The notes below the pieces were generated by a model. The model did not search any database. It was not told where the DNA came from and was given only the letters and a program-made list of their open reading frames with translations. Of a stretch of 64,000 bases of DNA, positions 38,139 through 51,700 are shown in pieces. Each line of letters opens with the position of its first letter. Position 1 is the first letter of the stretch. A program made the position numbers and the translations under genes. Origin of the DNA: Echria macrotheca (taxonomy: Eukaryota; Ascomycota; Sordariomycetes; Sordariales; Schizotheciaceae); assembly GCA_030411725.1 (NCBI GenBank), contig MU839832.1:1674001-1738000 (forward strand). Direction: 5' to 3'.

Positions 38139-41100
38139 CGGTTATCCCAGCCTCGGCAATGGTCGGCAACTCGTCTCCTATGTGGCCTTGGTCATTCACC
38201 ATGCTGCGTCTATGCTTGCATCTACTAGGGATGATTATTCATAAACTATCTAAACTCGCTATGCCAGATTGATCAGTCATATTCCGATGAGACGTTGAGC
38301 GAATGATGCGTATCATGACATTCAAACTAGATCAACACATCCAAGCGGTAGCCCACACAGTATCTGCATTTGGCCCAGCGGTACCAGGACTTTTCCACTC
38401 ATTCAACAAGTACATTGGTCGATCAAATGACATCAAAAGCTGGCGCAGACAGCACTATCCACTCTCTACACCAAGACGGCCTCGGCATTGCAATTGGCTT
38501 TGTTAAACTGCTCGCAAACATATCGTAACCAAACTTAGCCGCCGGTGGGTATTCGATGTTCAATTTCACGCTACATCTTGACGTTCGTTTCACATGTGCA
38601 CCGTCATTGGTGATGCCACCGATTTCCATGTCTAGCGTTGATCGGTGGGATCGGCATGGCCGATCAGCGCCAACCGACTGGACCCTGAATTCCGGCCCGG
38701 CTTTGTCCTTCCACGCGTACGATGATATCAAGTCCTGCCGATCCCAACGTTTATCCGTTGTGTAGTTCTCTATCCGAAGACGCACCCGAGGGACCGTACT
38801 AGGTGCGTTGAGCTACCCCTTCCTTGAGACGACGTCAAGTATTGTCAAGTATCATGTCGGCGGTTGATGGGTCTTTCGATAATGACAGAATCCTCGAGAC
38901 GTGCCGAGAACTTGATTTCGGATGCAACATAGACATGTCGATGCCGGTCGACGACACTCTGGCTTATTCTTGCGCAGTCGAGAACCCGTGAAACCACACC
39001 TAGCTTCTTGCTTGCCAACTGACTCCTCTACTCGACATCGCCATACACCTAACATCTCGAAGCTTCATACCCACCAACGCAGCAGACACTGCTACCTTGC
39101 CCACCGAAGACCCATGCAGCGGTCAGTCGATTATGACGAAACCCTCCTTAAATCTGTCCGTTCCTTCCTCCCAGTTCTAGATCTAAACATCCATCTCACC
39201 CCCCGGAGACATACAGTATGATGAATTATAACCGATCTCGATGCTTCGTTGATGCACAACAACAAAACCTTACCCACCACCCGGAAAGATGGTGTATGTA
39301 AAACGAGGCAGCAACAGGACGTAACATCTGCTGTACTACCAGACCTCGATCCATTGAGTTGAAGTGATTGGTCCTCCCGCAAACGCCCTGGAATCCCCAC
39401 GAAGGACCCCGAAAAAGCGAGGTCGACCGACCCCTCCTTCACCTTCCGATCGAGTTGTTCATCCAGGGCCTGTTTCCCCGCAACCCAACGGTTTTGTGTC
39501 TGGTCGGACGACGTGAACTTTAATGTGTGGGAGCACGGGGATGCTGTAGGGGCCGTGGGGTTGTAAAAAACATCTTGACACACACCCAACTCCTCCTCAC
39601 CGGTCAAAACAATGGAATCATCGAGATGATCGAGTTGGCTTCCTGCTTCCAGGAAGACAATCTCGGATGCCACACGCTCCTCGCCCGCATATTTCGCCAG
39701 AGTCTGCTGTTGAACAAACTCAGGTTTCCCTTTACACACACATGTCATCCACAAGTAACAAACGAGGTCGTACTCGGAGTTTGGATGGCAAATATCTCTT
39801 CATTCAACAAATTTGCCACAACACCAAAAAGTCTCGCGGCATGCATCGCGACTACTCTGAGTAAAGAGGCGAACGAAAAATCTCGGGTACCCCTCCAGAG
39901 AAAACCACCAAATTCCCGGAAGCAACACAGTGAATTCCCGAAACACAGTCGGGCAAAGAAAAGCACTTACACTGGGCACCATTCAACACGGCGCCCACCA
40001 CCCACCCACCCCACCATTTTTGACGTCTTACCTGCGTGAACCTCACATACACATACCGAAAAAAACGAGGCCAGACCCAGACCCTCCAGCCCAAACCGAC
40101 AAGCCCAACGGCCCAATCCCATGCGGGCGTGCAGAAGCCTTCCCACGGTCAAAAGCCGGAGGTGAGTGGACAGTATTAAGGGACGGCCCAATTCTGGATA
40201 TGGCAGGAAATAACACGTGCATGATAATGGCGTGGTATATGCTGGGAGGGTCGCCGGACGAAAAAGGTGTGGGCGACCTATCAGTTTTCGTCCGTTCGGA
40301 TGGTGCCTGTTGCCACACCACCACGAACCCGGCAGCAGGCAGGCAGGCCGGTGTGGGATTTTGAGAATGTCTCGGGGAGGCGAGAAAAGGGTCTGGCCGT
40401 TGTTGATAGAGATACACTCTCTGTGTGGCAGGGGATGGATACTATGGCATTGTTTGGGTTGCAGATCGGGTCTTGTCATTTCTTTCGACTTATATCCGAC
40501 CCGAGAATTTTGCTACTGTCTACATACACTTTCCCCGAAAGGAAGGGATTGAAATGATATTCCAACGAACAAGCAACCAAGGAATGACGAGATAATAATG
40601 AACCGCCGAACACACGTTGCGCAGCAGGCCAGACCACACTCAGCACAGCACGACAGCACTTCAAACTCGTCGCACGACATCCAACAAAAAGAATTCGTTG
40701 AGAGTTTGAATGGGGAAGCCAAAAAAAGGAGGAATAGAGAACACAACATCTGATAGATAACTGCCCGTCCAACCGTCCCACCCCGCTAGCGCCGGTAGAT
40801 AGAAGAAACCCACCCACTTCTGTGTACCCCCATACCTTTTTACCCCCATGCCTCCAGTCGTACCGGCGGGTGAGTTAAGAGGGGGGACGGAGAGGATAGC
40901 GGGTGAGAGCGGGCGGTTGAAACGGGCCATCTGATGAGCCTCGGGGGCACCCGCAATGATTTACAGCAGCATCCAAACGAGGTCCCTTCAGACCACCACC
41001 GTTTCAGGGGTCCAGCTCGAGTTTATGTTTCCTTCTGATTCTAGATCGCGCCAATCCTTTCTTCCTACTAGTGTGTGTCCAGTCTCTCTAAGGTGTCTTG

Positions 41101-41291
41101 CTGCTTGCTGCCGGCGTGACTTGCACTGAGCTCATCAATCCCAATCGTCTCGGACTTTTCTCGCCAAACAATGTGCCCGAGTTCTTCCCTTCTTTATACC
41201 AGAATATTCGCGAACCGTTTTCGAGCCGACAGGCCAGCAGGACCTGACCCTTCCCGCGCGCCCGGATAGCCGTGTGTTGCCGAGAGATCAT

Positions 41292-41371
41292 GATTACCTA
41301 CCTTACCTTACGGGTGTGTGTATCAATCATCATTCCTCTCGGGAAGAAATATCCGAATAAGGTAGGTAATC
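41292..41371. repeat. 14-bp inverted repeat with 52-nt spacer
   Basis: GATTACCTACCTTA (41292-41305) is exactly complementary to TAAGGTAGGTAATC (41358-41371). The two arms could pair in RNA or mark the ends of a small inserted element. No coding sequence lies between. Confidence 0.7.
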
Positions 41372-42778
41372 TATAATGAAGAAAAGGACGGTTCCTGTCA
41401 GCAACAAAACCAAAACCACATCATCGTCCGAAAAATAAACACATTGAATACCCACAAACCCGTATACAAACCTGTAAAGAAAATGGTAAACGATCATCTC
41501 TACTCATCCACAACGATAGCCATGGTCGAACGAAATGAACCGAAAGCCCAAAAAGTAATTCATGCCGAACCGCCCGCCCGCCCAAGCCCAAGCCCAACCA
41601 ACCAACGGTCCAGCCAACCAACCGGTTGAAACCGATCCGTTTTCCCTCTCCCTCTCTCAGCAAAGGCAGTCAGCGCCCTACAGGCTAGGTAGGTACAAAT
41701 ACAATTACCAGACCCAGCGAGATACCGATACAGCCGGGCTCATCAGCACCGCGCAACCAAGAACAAGCTTGCTAATAAATCGCCAAGTCCGTGCCGAGAT
41801 TTATTAGTGATCTGTAGGTTATATATCCCGAGACGACACACACACACTCATACACACACACACCGCCGTGTGTTGATGGATAATAATTCGTGCAGGCCAA
41901 GCACCATCTTCTCACAAGACACCTACCTTCATGGATTGGATTCATAACAATAGCAGCGAGAAAGAAGGACAACAACCCTTCACTCTGAGCTTACCGGTGG
42001 ACTGCGCCGTGTGTCCCCACCGTGGTAAAAACTGTCCAGTGAAATATCGACGTGTAAGAAAGAACTCTGCACCGCCGGCCCGTCGTCGATTGGCAGTGTG
42101 TGTGTGAGGTGTGCACCGTTGTCCTCGGGCAACCAGAGGCGGGCGGGCCAACAGCCACCACCACTTCGACCACCACGACCCTGCAGTCCCCAGAATAACA
42201 ACCTCAACCTGCAAACTCGGGCGGGATGAAACAGCGACCAAAATCTCTGGTTGGATCAGATCAGACAGAACAGGCTGTCGCAGGATTCCATCTCATCAAT
42301 CCCCCCTCCCCTCCTTCCCACCCGCGCGGCCGGATTTATCAACTCCCATTCATTCCTCGCAAATCCTCTCCCGCATTTAGAAACCAGAGACAACTGCTGA
42401 ATGCAACAAACAAAATCCCATAGGCCCCGCCTCGCCGACATCGCCGTGAACTCACCGCCCCGAGGCCGGAGATAGTAGATCGAGGGAGGGGCGTGTATCT
42501 TGGATACGCCACACCCCCATCCCGGTCCCCAGTTCACTCTCTCCCCTGTCCTCCTCCTCCTCTTCCATAACAAATGCCATCTCCGACAACGCAACGACGT
42601 CCAGACCAAAGATTCTGCACTGCAGACAATTAGGACAACGGCGTCTGCTGAGACCTGGATGAGACGAGACAATCAGAGACCTGCAGCGGCAGACAGGTAG
42701 GTAGCAGTCAACTCAGAAGAAACACTGCAACTGCCATCCTGCGACCAAGCCGGTATGTCGATGCATCAACTGCATATT

Positions 42779-42796
42779 GCAGCAGCAGCAGCAGCA
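42779..42796. repeat. Microsatellite (GCA)6
   Basis: Six GCA units in non-coding sequence. Confidence 0.85.
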
Positions 42797-45700
42797 TGCC
42801 CAGTTCTGAGCTTTCCCCTTCCTTCAATTTGCATGTGAGAACATATTAGCCCCCCCCTCCCTCACCAACAAAAACGCAATAACTCGTCGCCAGCCAGATA
42901 CACACAGAGAGACAGGAGGGGGCATATGTGTGCCCGCATCGCCGTCCCAGCATAAGCGAAATGCACGACAGATGGATTGAGGAAGGAAGAAGCTTGGAGG
43001 GCCCCTCCTGGCCTGCCTTGCCCTTCCCTGCCCTCAACAGTCCCTAACAAAAACTTACAGGCGGCTCGTCAAACCTTTATTAAGGGGGGGGTGCCTGTCG
43101 GATCTGGGATCCCAAGGCGGCTCCCGATCGCGATAAGGCGACGGCCCCCTTCCGTCGTGGACCGTGCCATGATCAGCCCGGCCGGCCGTCCGCCGTCCAT
43201 CGACAGCGGGTCCCCGAGTTGTTCGACAGGTCCAGAAGTCGGCTTTCGGAGATGAGCTCGACGACAGATGACAGTAAATGTGGTCCTCCATTGAGATCTT
43301 AGCAAACCAAAACTGTCCGTCGCTCGGCACTCATCCACTCCATGTCGACCTAGTTATTGTCTGCTGCGAGGTCAGCAACAACCGGGGGCATGCTCAGTGA
43401 GTGTCCCGCATCGCATTTGCCCTGTGCTTTGCTTGGTAAGGAATCCCCCGCCCGGACAAGCACTGACAGGGACTTATTTTCCGGCGGTACCCCCCTCCCC
43501 GCCTTTGAATAGCATCTGAGTTTCAATCGCTCCACCGTGCTGCAAATCATCAGGCCAAACCTTGTCTGTCCAGGGATCATGTCGAGAAAGACGTCGCGTC
43601 GCGCCGCCGGAAGCATTGGCGACGAGAACGGTTACGACTGCATTGCGAGAGATAAGGAAATTACCAGTTCCCCACCCGACGACATCGGTCGGCTGCGGTC
43701 TCGTAGCACTCGACGGATGTGGGCGTTGTCGAGTCGGGGCTGTTATCGCTCAAAGGGGGTGGATGGAGGGGTAAATGGTAGCGGACATCGGGGCCCCGCC
43801 CCTCTCTTTCTTTGAACGAGGAGGTCTCGGTGAAGACGACGTGCATCCAACCCGGCCACAACTGGCCACTCTCGTCTTGGCTGGGCATCTTGTCCATATG
43901 CAGCTAATTTCTGTCGCTGGGAACGACACGCGTGGTGTATGCACGTCGTTCGGTCGTTTTTGTCCGAGATGGCGTCCCCTCCCTCGCCGTTTGCGTGCGA
44001 CAGAGACACACGAGAAATACAAAGATCTGCTGAAATAGAGCGGTTGTAGCGTTTGCAAACTGTAGCAGAGGGTTGACAGAGCGTGTGTAGCGTGCGCGAA
44101 GCGCTCTCGGGCTGTACCTCGTATTGACGACTCTTTTCTTGCCTGCAGATTTTGGTGAGTGAGTTGCCACCCATGGCGAATCCATAACTGCCAAAACAGT
44201 CAAGCTGCAGCCCCAGATATAAAATCTCTTAAACGCCGAGCCTACCAGTGGCGTCTTGCCTGCATTGACGGGTAGCCAACCGCACACCCACCATCGAGGG
44301 CCTGGTGGATAAGGAGGCAAGTATTGCACAGTTTCGAGACACTGGCCCGTCCGGGTGGGTCGCGCCCAGCGTCCCTTAGCAACCCTTCAAAGTTGATATT
44401 CAGGGTTTAACCTAGTGCCCGTATCCTGATTGGCAGTTGGCAGTTGACCGGCCGGGAGCAAAGAGGCACCCGGGCTTGGAAGCGGAGGTCGGGCAGCAAC
44501 GGCGTGGCTGCGGCTCCATTAGCCCGTGAATTGCATCGTTTGTCGCCGTAACGTCTGTCCGGCCCCTCTTCTGCACATACAACTAGCTTGACGTCCAAAC
44601 GCGAGGCAGTGACGAGTTTGTCTGCGGTGGGGTTATTCGTAGTGCCTGTTCCAACGGGGCACGGTCGTGTGTTGATCTTGGGTTGACCTTGGACCGTTCG
44701 CAGGGCGGCGGGCGCGGCGTGAGGTTTTGCCCAGCGGCTTTCCCTGATCTCAAAGCCCCGAGAACCCTGAGGTCTTCCCCAGAGCGAAACCATGCACCAA
44801 GGGTTTCGACCGCCCCGGCATATTCCAGGGTTCTCGCCAGTCCGAGATCCGTGTGGAGGGCAGCAAGTTTTATCGACCGGGAGCGCTGCGTATGTGGACC
44901 GCTGCACATCCAGCCATCTGGGCGACAGACATTTTGCGGGGTGATCTTGATACCGCCCAATATCCCCATCCGCGGTTGCTTTTCCTATCACGATAATGAG
45001 TCTATACAGGGAGTCTGGACCCCCCGGGCTCGCGGCGTCAACTCTGCGTCTGCACTGCGGTCCCCACAGCTACATGGCCAGTGCAGGACCGCACTGTGCA
45101 GTCTGGATGTCGTCGTGGAGCCGTCACGGCCACTGTCGGAGGTTGCTCTGCGTTCGTAGTCTCGTCCTCGTCGGGATCGCTGTGTTGTAGTAGGAGCGCT
45201 CGCCGTCCTCCGACCCTGACCGCCCCTCTTCCCGGCACGCGTATTGCCGAGTCCTGAGATGCGATGGAATTGGCAGCGAGCAAAAGGGGAGGTCAAGGTT
45301 GGTTCGGTCGTTCTAAAGCCGATGAGGACGTTTTCGTGAAGGCGAATAGAGCATCCGGGAAGTTCACGCACACCAAACCCTCCTCCACCAATTCCCAGGT
45401 AGCAGGGGAGGCAACTTCCCCAGGCAAATTGCCCGTAACAGAGCCGACAGAGATGTAGGTGGCACCCGGCTTTTATCCTGCGGCCCGAGTGCGGCAGCGG
45501 GACAGCGTCTCTCGGAGACCAAGGGCAGCTTCATCTCCTGCTTGAGATTCGCACTTGCGGTTTCTCATGGCACACAACTTGCCCAAGATGCCACGGCGGC
45601 CAAACTGGGAGAAAGGGTGAGCCGGGACACGACTTCGTGAATCGTAGACAGAATGGCACAGTCGATCTGGGTGACGTTGGGAGTTCCACCCACGGGTGGT

Positions 45701-48700
45701 CGTCCAGGTTCCGACGTGAGACAAGGCCTGTCATAACAGACGGTCAGGAGAAATCCAGCAACCCATTGGTGTTGGAGAGGGTGATAAGGTACGCAGCTAC
45801 CCGGCGTTGAGTCCCGATGTTGTGGTCCCGACGGGCGTCGGTCTCGGGCCGTGACAGGGACGGCACATCGACACCAGATCGGCCGTGGACCCCGCCGGCG
45901 GTCGCGGAGGCTCCTGGACGGCCGCTTCTCGGAATGAAGCGAAACGAGTGCTGGAAACGCCGGCAGACATTGTTCATGGGTTACAGTCCTGTCAGTGGTC
46001 GTCGAGCAGACGCGACATGCTGACTGGTTTTCTCCGACCGAGACATCGCCGTTGGGAGCGAGACAGGCCAGTCCAGACCCTGTGGGGCCCCTGTATGCAG
46101 AGCCCCAGAGCCTCCAGATCGCCAGAGCATTTTGCTAGTCCGGGGAGGGGAAAAGAAGGTGAGAAAATCCTGCCGGCCAATCGCACTTCGATCGCAGCGT
46201 GCAAAGTGTGATGAAAAAATAGATAGAATCCGCAGACGTCCTCACACCGCCATTTGCAAAGTTTGGCTCGCAGCTGCCTCTCAGCGCCGGTTGGTGGTTT
46301 CCCTCTTTGCTTAGTGCGCTGTGGCTTGCCCTAACAATGCCCGCGCCACATAAAGTGTGCCGGACTTTGCGTGCTTCTGGTTGGCAAATGTGGCATGATG
46401 ATGCAATTCGCTCCTTCCGGCTTTGGTTATCTTTCGCGGACCTGGCCGACTTCGCAAGGTGAAGCGCACACCGACCGCCCCCCCATCTCTTTGACTTTCT
46501 CGAAGCTTGTTCAGGAATTTTTCCCACTTCGCACCTTTGTGGCTTCGAAAAAAACGTGGGGTGAGCGACGGTGAGTGTGGGAGGCTTGTTGTTGGAGAAA
46601 AGGGATTGGCTGACGACGGTGAGCACTGCCCACTGGTTCGTGGCGGCGTCGAGATCACCTGCTCGAGGCGCTCTGCGGGAAACGGCGTAGCATCTGTGCG
46701 AGAAGCGATTTCTCCAGGATTGTTCAGCTCGTTCATTCGAGCGCACGGGCCTTGCAAAATTCTGGAGTTGAAACCAGCGACGTGATTGGTCCAGACTGCG
46801 GACTGCCAGGACATCCGGCGCAGAAGTCAAAAATTCTTATCGCTGGGAGTGCATGTCCGCTGAACTGGATTTCCTGTCCGAAGATGTTGGTGTATTTAGT
46901 AATTCTTTAGTGGCTTAATAACTGATCGACAATGGACGCGTGGGTTATTCCAAGACGCGAGCGGCAACTTCCATCTCGAAGGTTTCTTCCCACGTTTTGT
47001 GTACCCGCCTGGAGTGGGATGTCCTCAGAAGGCGCGGGATGACCCCACAGAAACCATTGTGTCAACCCGCGTTGGACAACCGCAAAAACGCCTCTTTTTG
47101 ACGGGTTCTTTGTTTACACTGGGTACACAGCATGGACCTTCAAACATACCAGGCCTCCGCAATAGAGGAAATCTCGCTTAAACGACCCATGGGTGCTTCC
47201 AAGGCAGAAACGAAATGGAGGCATTCCCCCTAAGCGGAGCGCACCCGAGTCCGGAGCCCGGCAGCCCGGGAATAGGTTCCATCGCGATTCGCAGCCGGCT
47301 GGAGTATGGCCCGGCACTCACGGAGATGCAATGGCTCACGGGATCCGTGGCTTACTCTGCATCGGCTCATACTTGCAGTGCGTACTCCCCAGCATGACTG
47401 TTGGACGACCCAGTGTCACAGTGCGCAGCACGCTCTACACTAATAAGACACTTAACAAGTAGCGAAAGGACAATCCCCGGCTTGAACGCGCTGGAGGTTG
47501 ATCAAGTTTGCTGACCGCATCCCAGCATATAGTGCGCGTCCGCAACTTCCAGGGCGAAGGTCCGCTGTGACCTCGCGGTGTGTTGCGGGGACCATCCGCC
47601 GGGCGGTTTCTCGTACTGTCTTGTCAATCGACGATGCCGTGCCCCGAGTCCACTGAATGGTTGAGATGCACAACGACGTCATAGACTCGGCCAGCCCAGC
47701 TGCGCGGAATTAGCCGCTAGCCAGATGCGGTCTAGCAAGAGCGTTGCGGGAGATTTTCTTTTGGCAGAGCCCCACTCCCAAGGCTCGTGCCGCGTTGCGT
47801 CCTGGATCATGGCTTGCTTCAAATCTTCTCGATCCCCGAGTCTCTGGACCGCACCGTGTCCGATTTTCAGGGGAAAACACTCCTGCGATGAAACCCAGGA
47901 AACCAAGGCTCGTCGCCATTTTCAGGCCACGAGACCCTTTCGTGCATAGTGTAGTTCATTGGGAATAACTAACCGCTCCGGCTGACCGCTCCGTTGGACT
48001 GCTCCCCAACATCGATCGCTTCTCGAATTTCCCAAGTCGGTGTATGTACGCAGCCGTGCTTCAGGCTCGAGCCTTGTTTGGGCTCGTGCGATAGTCCATC
48101 TCAAGAAATGCCCGTTCTGGGTCCCAGCCAGTCGGGAATGCTGAACGTGCAACCAGTTCCAAGTTGAGGTTGATGCTTTGGCACCGGCCTTGGAACCGTT
48201 CCTTCTTGCGGGGAACGGGCTGTCGCGCGGAGTTCATCGTCCGCATTCACGGCAAGCATCCTACCATCGATGTCTCGTTGGAATCATGAGTCTCGGTAAT
48301 GAGAAGCCCCTGAAGAAGGCGTATCTGGAGTAGAGTGCGACCTAGAAGGCAAACTGGTCCTGAAGGCATGGCAGATTTGTGCCTGGTGTTCTTGAAACTT
48401 TGAGCCAAAACGCCATTTTCTCCCACCGCCGCCTCGTGTATAACGAGTGCGAAGTCGGTGGCCGTTTAAAACGTTGGCTCGCCTCGACTCATTTGGAAGG
48501 TTGTCGTGCGTGGCCTCGTTTGAGGAGAAGGGCTGCGCCTTCTTACGATTGGGTGTTTCGGTCGGCTCAGAGGCATCCATACATATGTACGAAATGATAA
48601 AAACTGGGAAGTAGCCCCGCTTGGGTTGGTAAGCCTGCGCGTCGATCGCGCGGAGCCGAGCCGGAGCAAAAAGGGCGCTCGCTCGCGCGCTCCAAGCGTT

Positions 48701-51700
48701 GGAAGTGCTCGGAGTCTCAGGGGGCCCGCGCTAGGTTTCGGGGCTCGATATAGTGATCAAGTCCATAGAGTTCAGTTACCAGAGTAGCTCGCTCGTGGAG
48801 GCCGAGAGTGTTTTGTGTTCCGTGGCGTGATCTCTGAAAATGTGGATTGTTTGGCTCGAGGTGAGCGACGGCGAATCGTCGCGGGGGAACACAACCCCGC
48901 TCATCTCCTTCGTACCATACATGACGCGCGCTTGTCGGGGACGGGTGAATAATAATGTCGTGCTTCTGAATTGGGCCTTCCTTTCAGGATCCTCTTCTGC
49001 AGAAGATGGCCGGTTGGCAACAGAATACCCTGAGCTGTGCGTGCCGTGGTGGTTGAGTGGGTGGGGGGTGTGCTTGCGCAGGAGGGGTTGGGTTTGGCAT
49101 GCGTCGCCATATCGATATCGTGCCAGATTCCCACCGTCACCCTCCAAAATCCCATGCTGGTCTCCAGAGCTGGGAGGAGGTGTCTCCCCATCGCCTCCAC
49201 TCCACCAGGATAACAGGCCGGCGGCCAGCCTTTTTTCGCAACGAAAGAGATACTCTCCCGATTGTCGATCCCAAAGACCCTGCTTCCGCCGTACACTAGA
49301 GGTAGACCCTGAATATGTGTTGCAAAGGATCCCTTCGTGCAGCCGTCGCGAATCGTAGTTTCAAGCTGATGTCCTGAACGGGGAGTCTCGTCGACAACGC
49401 GGCGAGACGCTGTCGAACCCAGGAGATGAGCGGCTTCCACCACCGCTTGAACTGCCTTCCATGCCATCGGTGCGGGGCTAAGCCCGGTTGAAAGACTCCG
49501 CGGCAGGACAGCATGAGCGATTCTGGCTCTCCATGAATAATTGGATGCAGGACCATGGCTCGCATACTTGGCTCGCTGCAGGCTCGCAATGGCCGGTCGC
49601 AGCACTGCAGACTTGTCGCGCGCTACATCTGACATTACGTGCCGTCCGGGAAGTGCCTTGGGCGTTGCCGTCTTCCGATGGGGTCGCTTCCGACAGCTGA
49701 TAAACAGTCCATGGCAGTCCGTTCGCCTGTACATAGCGTGTCCGCCTACCGGACAGGTCCAACATCAGATATATTACCACTGCGGGCAAGTCGTGGTACG
49801 CCGCCTTCCTCGGGAATCCTCGTGGGTGTCCCTACAGGAAGTCAGCAAGTCGAAGGGATTCCCAGCTGATTGTCAGACGGAGCAGACGGCGGCATCATGC
49901 CCGCGCGTGATGCAGAAATGACGATACGCCGGCCGCCCGCTGCAAATCCTAATTCTCATGCGAAAAGGAGACCTTATTACGGGCATAGCAAATAAAATGT
50001 CGATGTGGTATTGCATGAGAGCCAAACATGCTCGCGATGGCCTGCTGTTGTTGTTGTTCGTTTCCTTCCAGACGGCTCAATTTGCGGTCGCTGGTTCGGA
50101 GTACTCCGCATGTGTCGAGAAAGAGGCGCGCACTGTGTGGTTTCCGCAACACCAGAACTGGCACTGTTTTGAGACTTGTACCACCAAAAACGGCCGTCGC
50201 CAACAAATGACCTGACCGCTGGAAACCGAGCCGTTGTTTGCAGGCGGTGACTGCTCTGCGCCACGTGCGTGGTTGGATGGGCCGTGAGCCAGAGAAACGA
50301 GAGCCTGCCCCAGCCACTGGCCCTGATTGGCCAATTCAAGAGATAAAGAATCCGACCCAAGCTCGAGGAGGGGCAGTCTTGGCGCCCACGGGCAGTTCTC
50401 GCTTACAAAGTGGGATGCCAGTCAACAATAGGATTTTCCTCTTTCTGACAAGCAAAGGTGAGCTCGAAAGGATACGCGCAACCTTGAACCTGGCTCTTCG
50501 TGGTAGGCAGTTGCCAGGTGGTATGATTTCAGCATGCAAAACAGCAGGCTTGGCTCGGCGACATGCTGGCGAGTAGCAGATGCAGAAATGATGTGAGGAG
50601 GGTGGGCCGGCGAGCGATCAGCTCATGGTGCCCAGACCAGACGCTGGGCGAAGGTGGACCCCCTCATCAAGTGGGGGAGGCTCCCGGGCGTGGGGCCTTG
50701 GCCAGGGCCAAGAAAAGATCCATGGAAATCCCAACACGAGCCTCCTGTCGAGACCCGCCCATTGTTTCAGTTTCTAGGACTTATAAATCGAGGTGGAAAC
50801 ACTTAAACACTTTCGGCGGAGACCTTGATATGTTTTGCTTTCTACGTCGATAATCGAGAATTCGTTCACTTGACCTCGCGATGACGGCGCTCTGGACCTC
50901 CGTGTCAACATGCTTTGTCGAGCCTCGCAACAGGCACCCCCGTACAAAAAACGTTGCCCGTTGCAGCACGTGTTGCCGGCCGGATCCCACGGACGTCGAT
51001 ACACGAGGTATTGAAACGATCTATCATGAGAATCGAAACAGACGATAGAAAGAGACGCCGGTTTTGCGTGGTCGGCAATCTGGTGAAAGGGGACTTTGCA
51101 GTCTGACTGTCGTCCTGCAAGGAGCGCGGTGGATTCGGCTCGCCAAGCAGAAGGAACGGCGTAGCAACGGCATAAATCCAAAATTGGCAAAAGCCGGCAA
51201 GAGATACTGCAAGTCGGACTTTAAAGTTCATGATCATCATGAACTTCGCTATCACCAAGAGTTTTATTCTTCCCACGGGTAGAAATCGCGAAGAACAGCG
51301 CAGTGTGATAGCCTGATGCTATCCACATTAGGAGTGACGCAACCCGCGAGAGCCCCTCAACCCCTCTACTTGGTGTGAGGGGTTTCCCGTTGAGAAGAGA
51401 ACAGGCTCCGTACTGATGCCGCCGGTCGCGGGTCTTCGCAGGCGCAGTGCCGCTTCCTTTGTTGACCGTAAAGTGGCCCCCCATGCCGTTCTACACTAGA
51501 CGTCAACGCCGCAGCGAGAGATGTATATGAGGACCCTGATCTTAATCGGAAGGTGGCACTTTGGTGTTGGTAGCGTTCATCAGCGGGTATCTCTCATCTT
51601 GTCGAGTCGCAGCCGATCGTCGGAGCGGCTTATCAGCCGCCAGAATCACGCTGGTGGATAACGAGTCGTTGGGTCCAAACCGAAGTCGGTCGCCGTGATT

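Noticed and set aside
39131..39754. 207-codon reverse-strand frame in the gene desert
   Set aside because: Low-complexity and Cys/Val runs without domain or conserved-looking blocks; an alternative forward frame overlaps it.
46135..46830. 231-codon reverse-strand frame in the gene desert
   Set aside because: A second, overlapping reverse frame (46311-46814) is equally open and neither looks protein-like.
48901..49734. 277-codon reverse-strand frame, the longest in the gene desert
   Set aside because: No recognisable motif and amino-acid make-up like random sequence. I could not rule it out; RNA evidence would decide.
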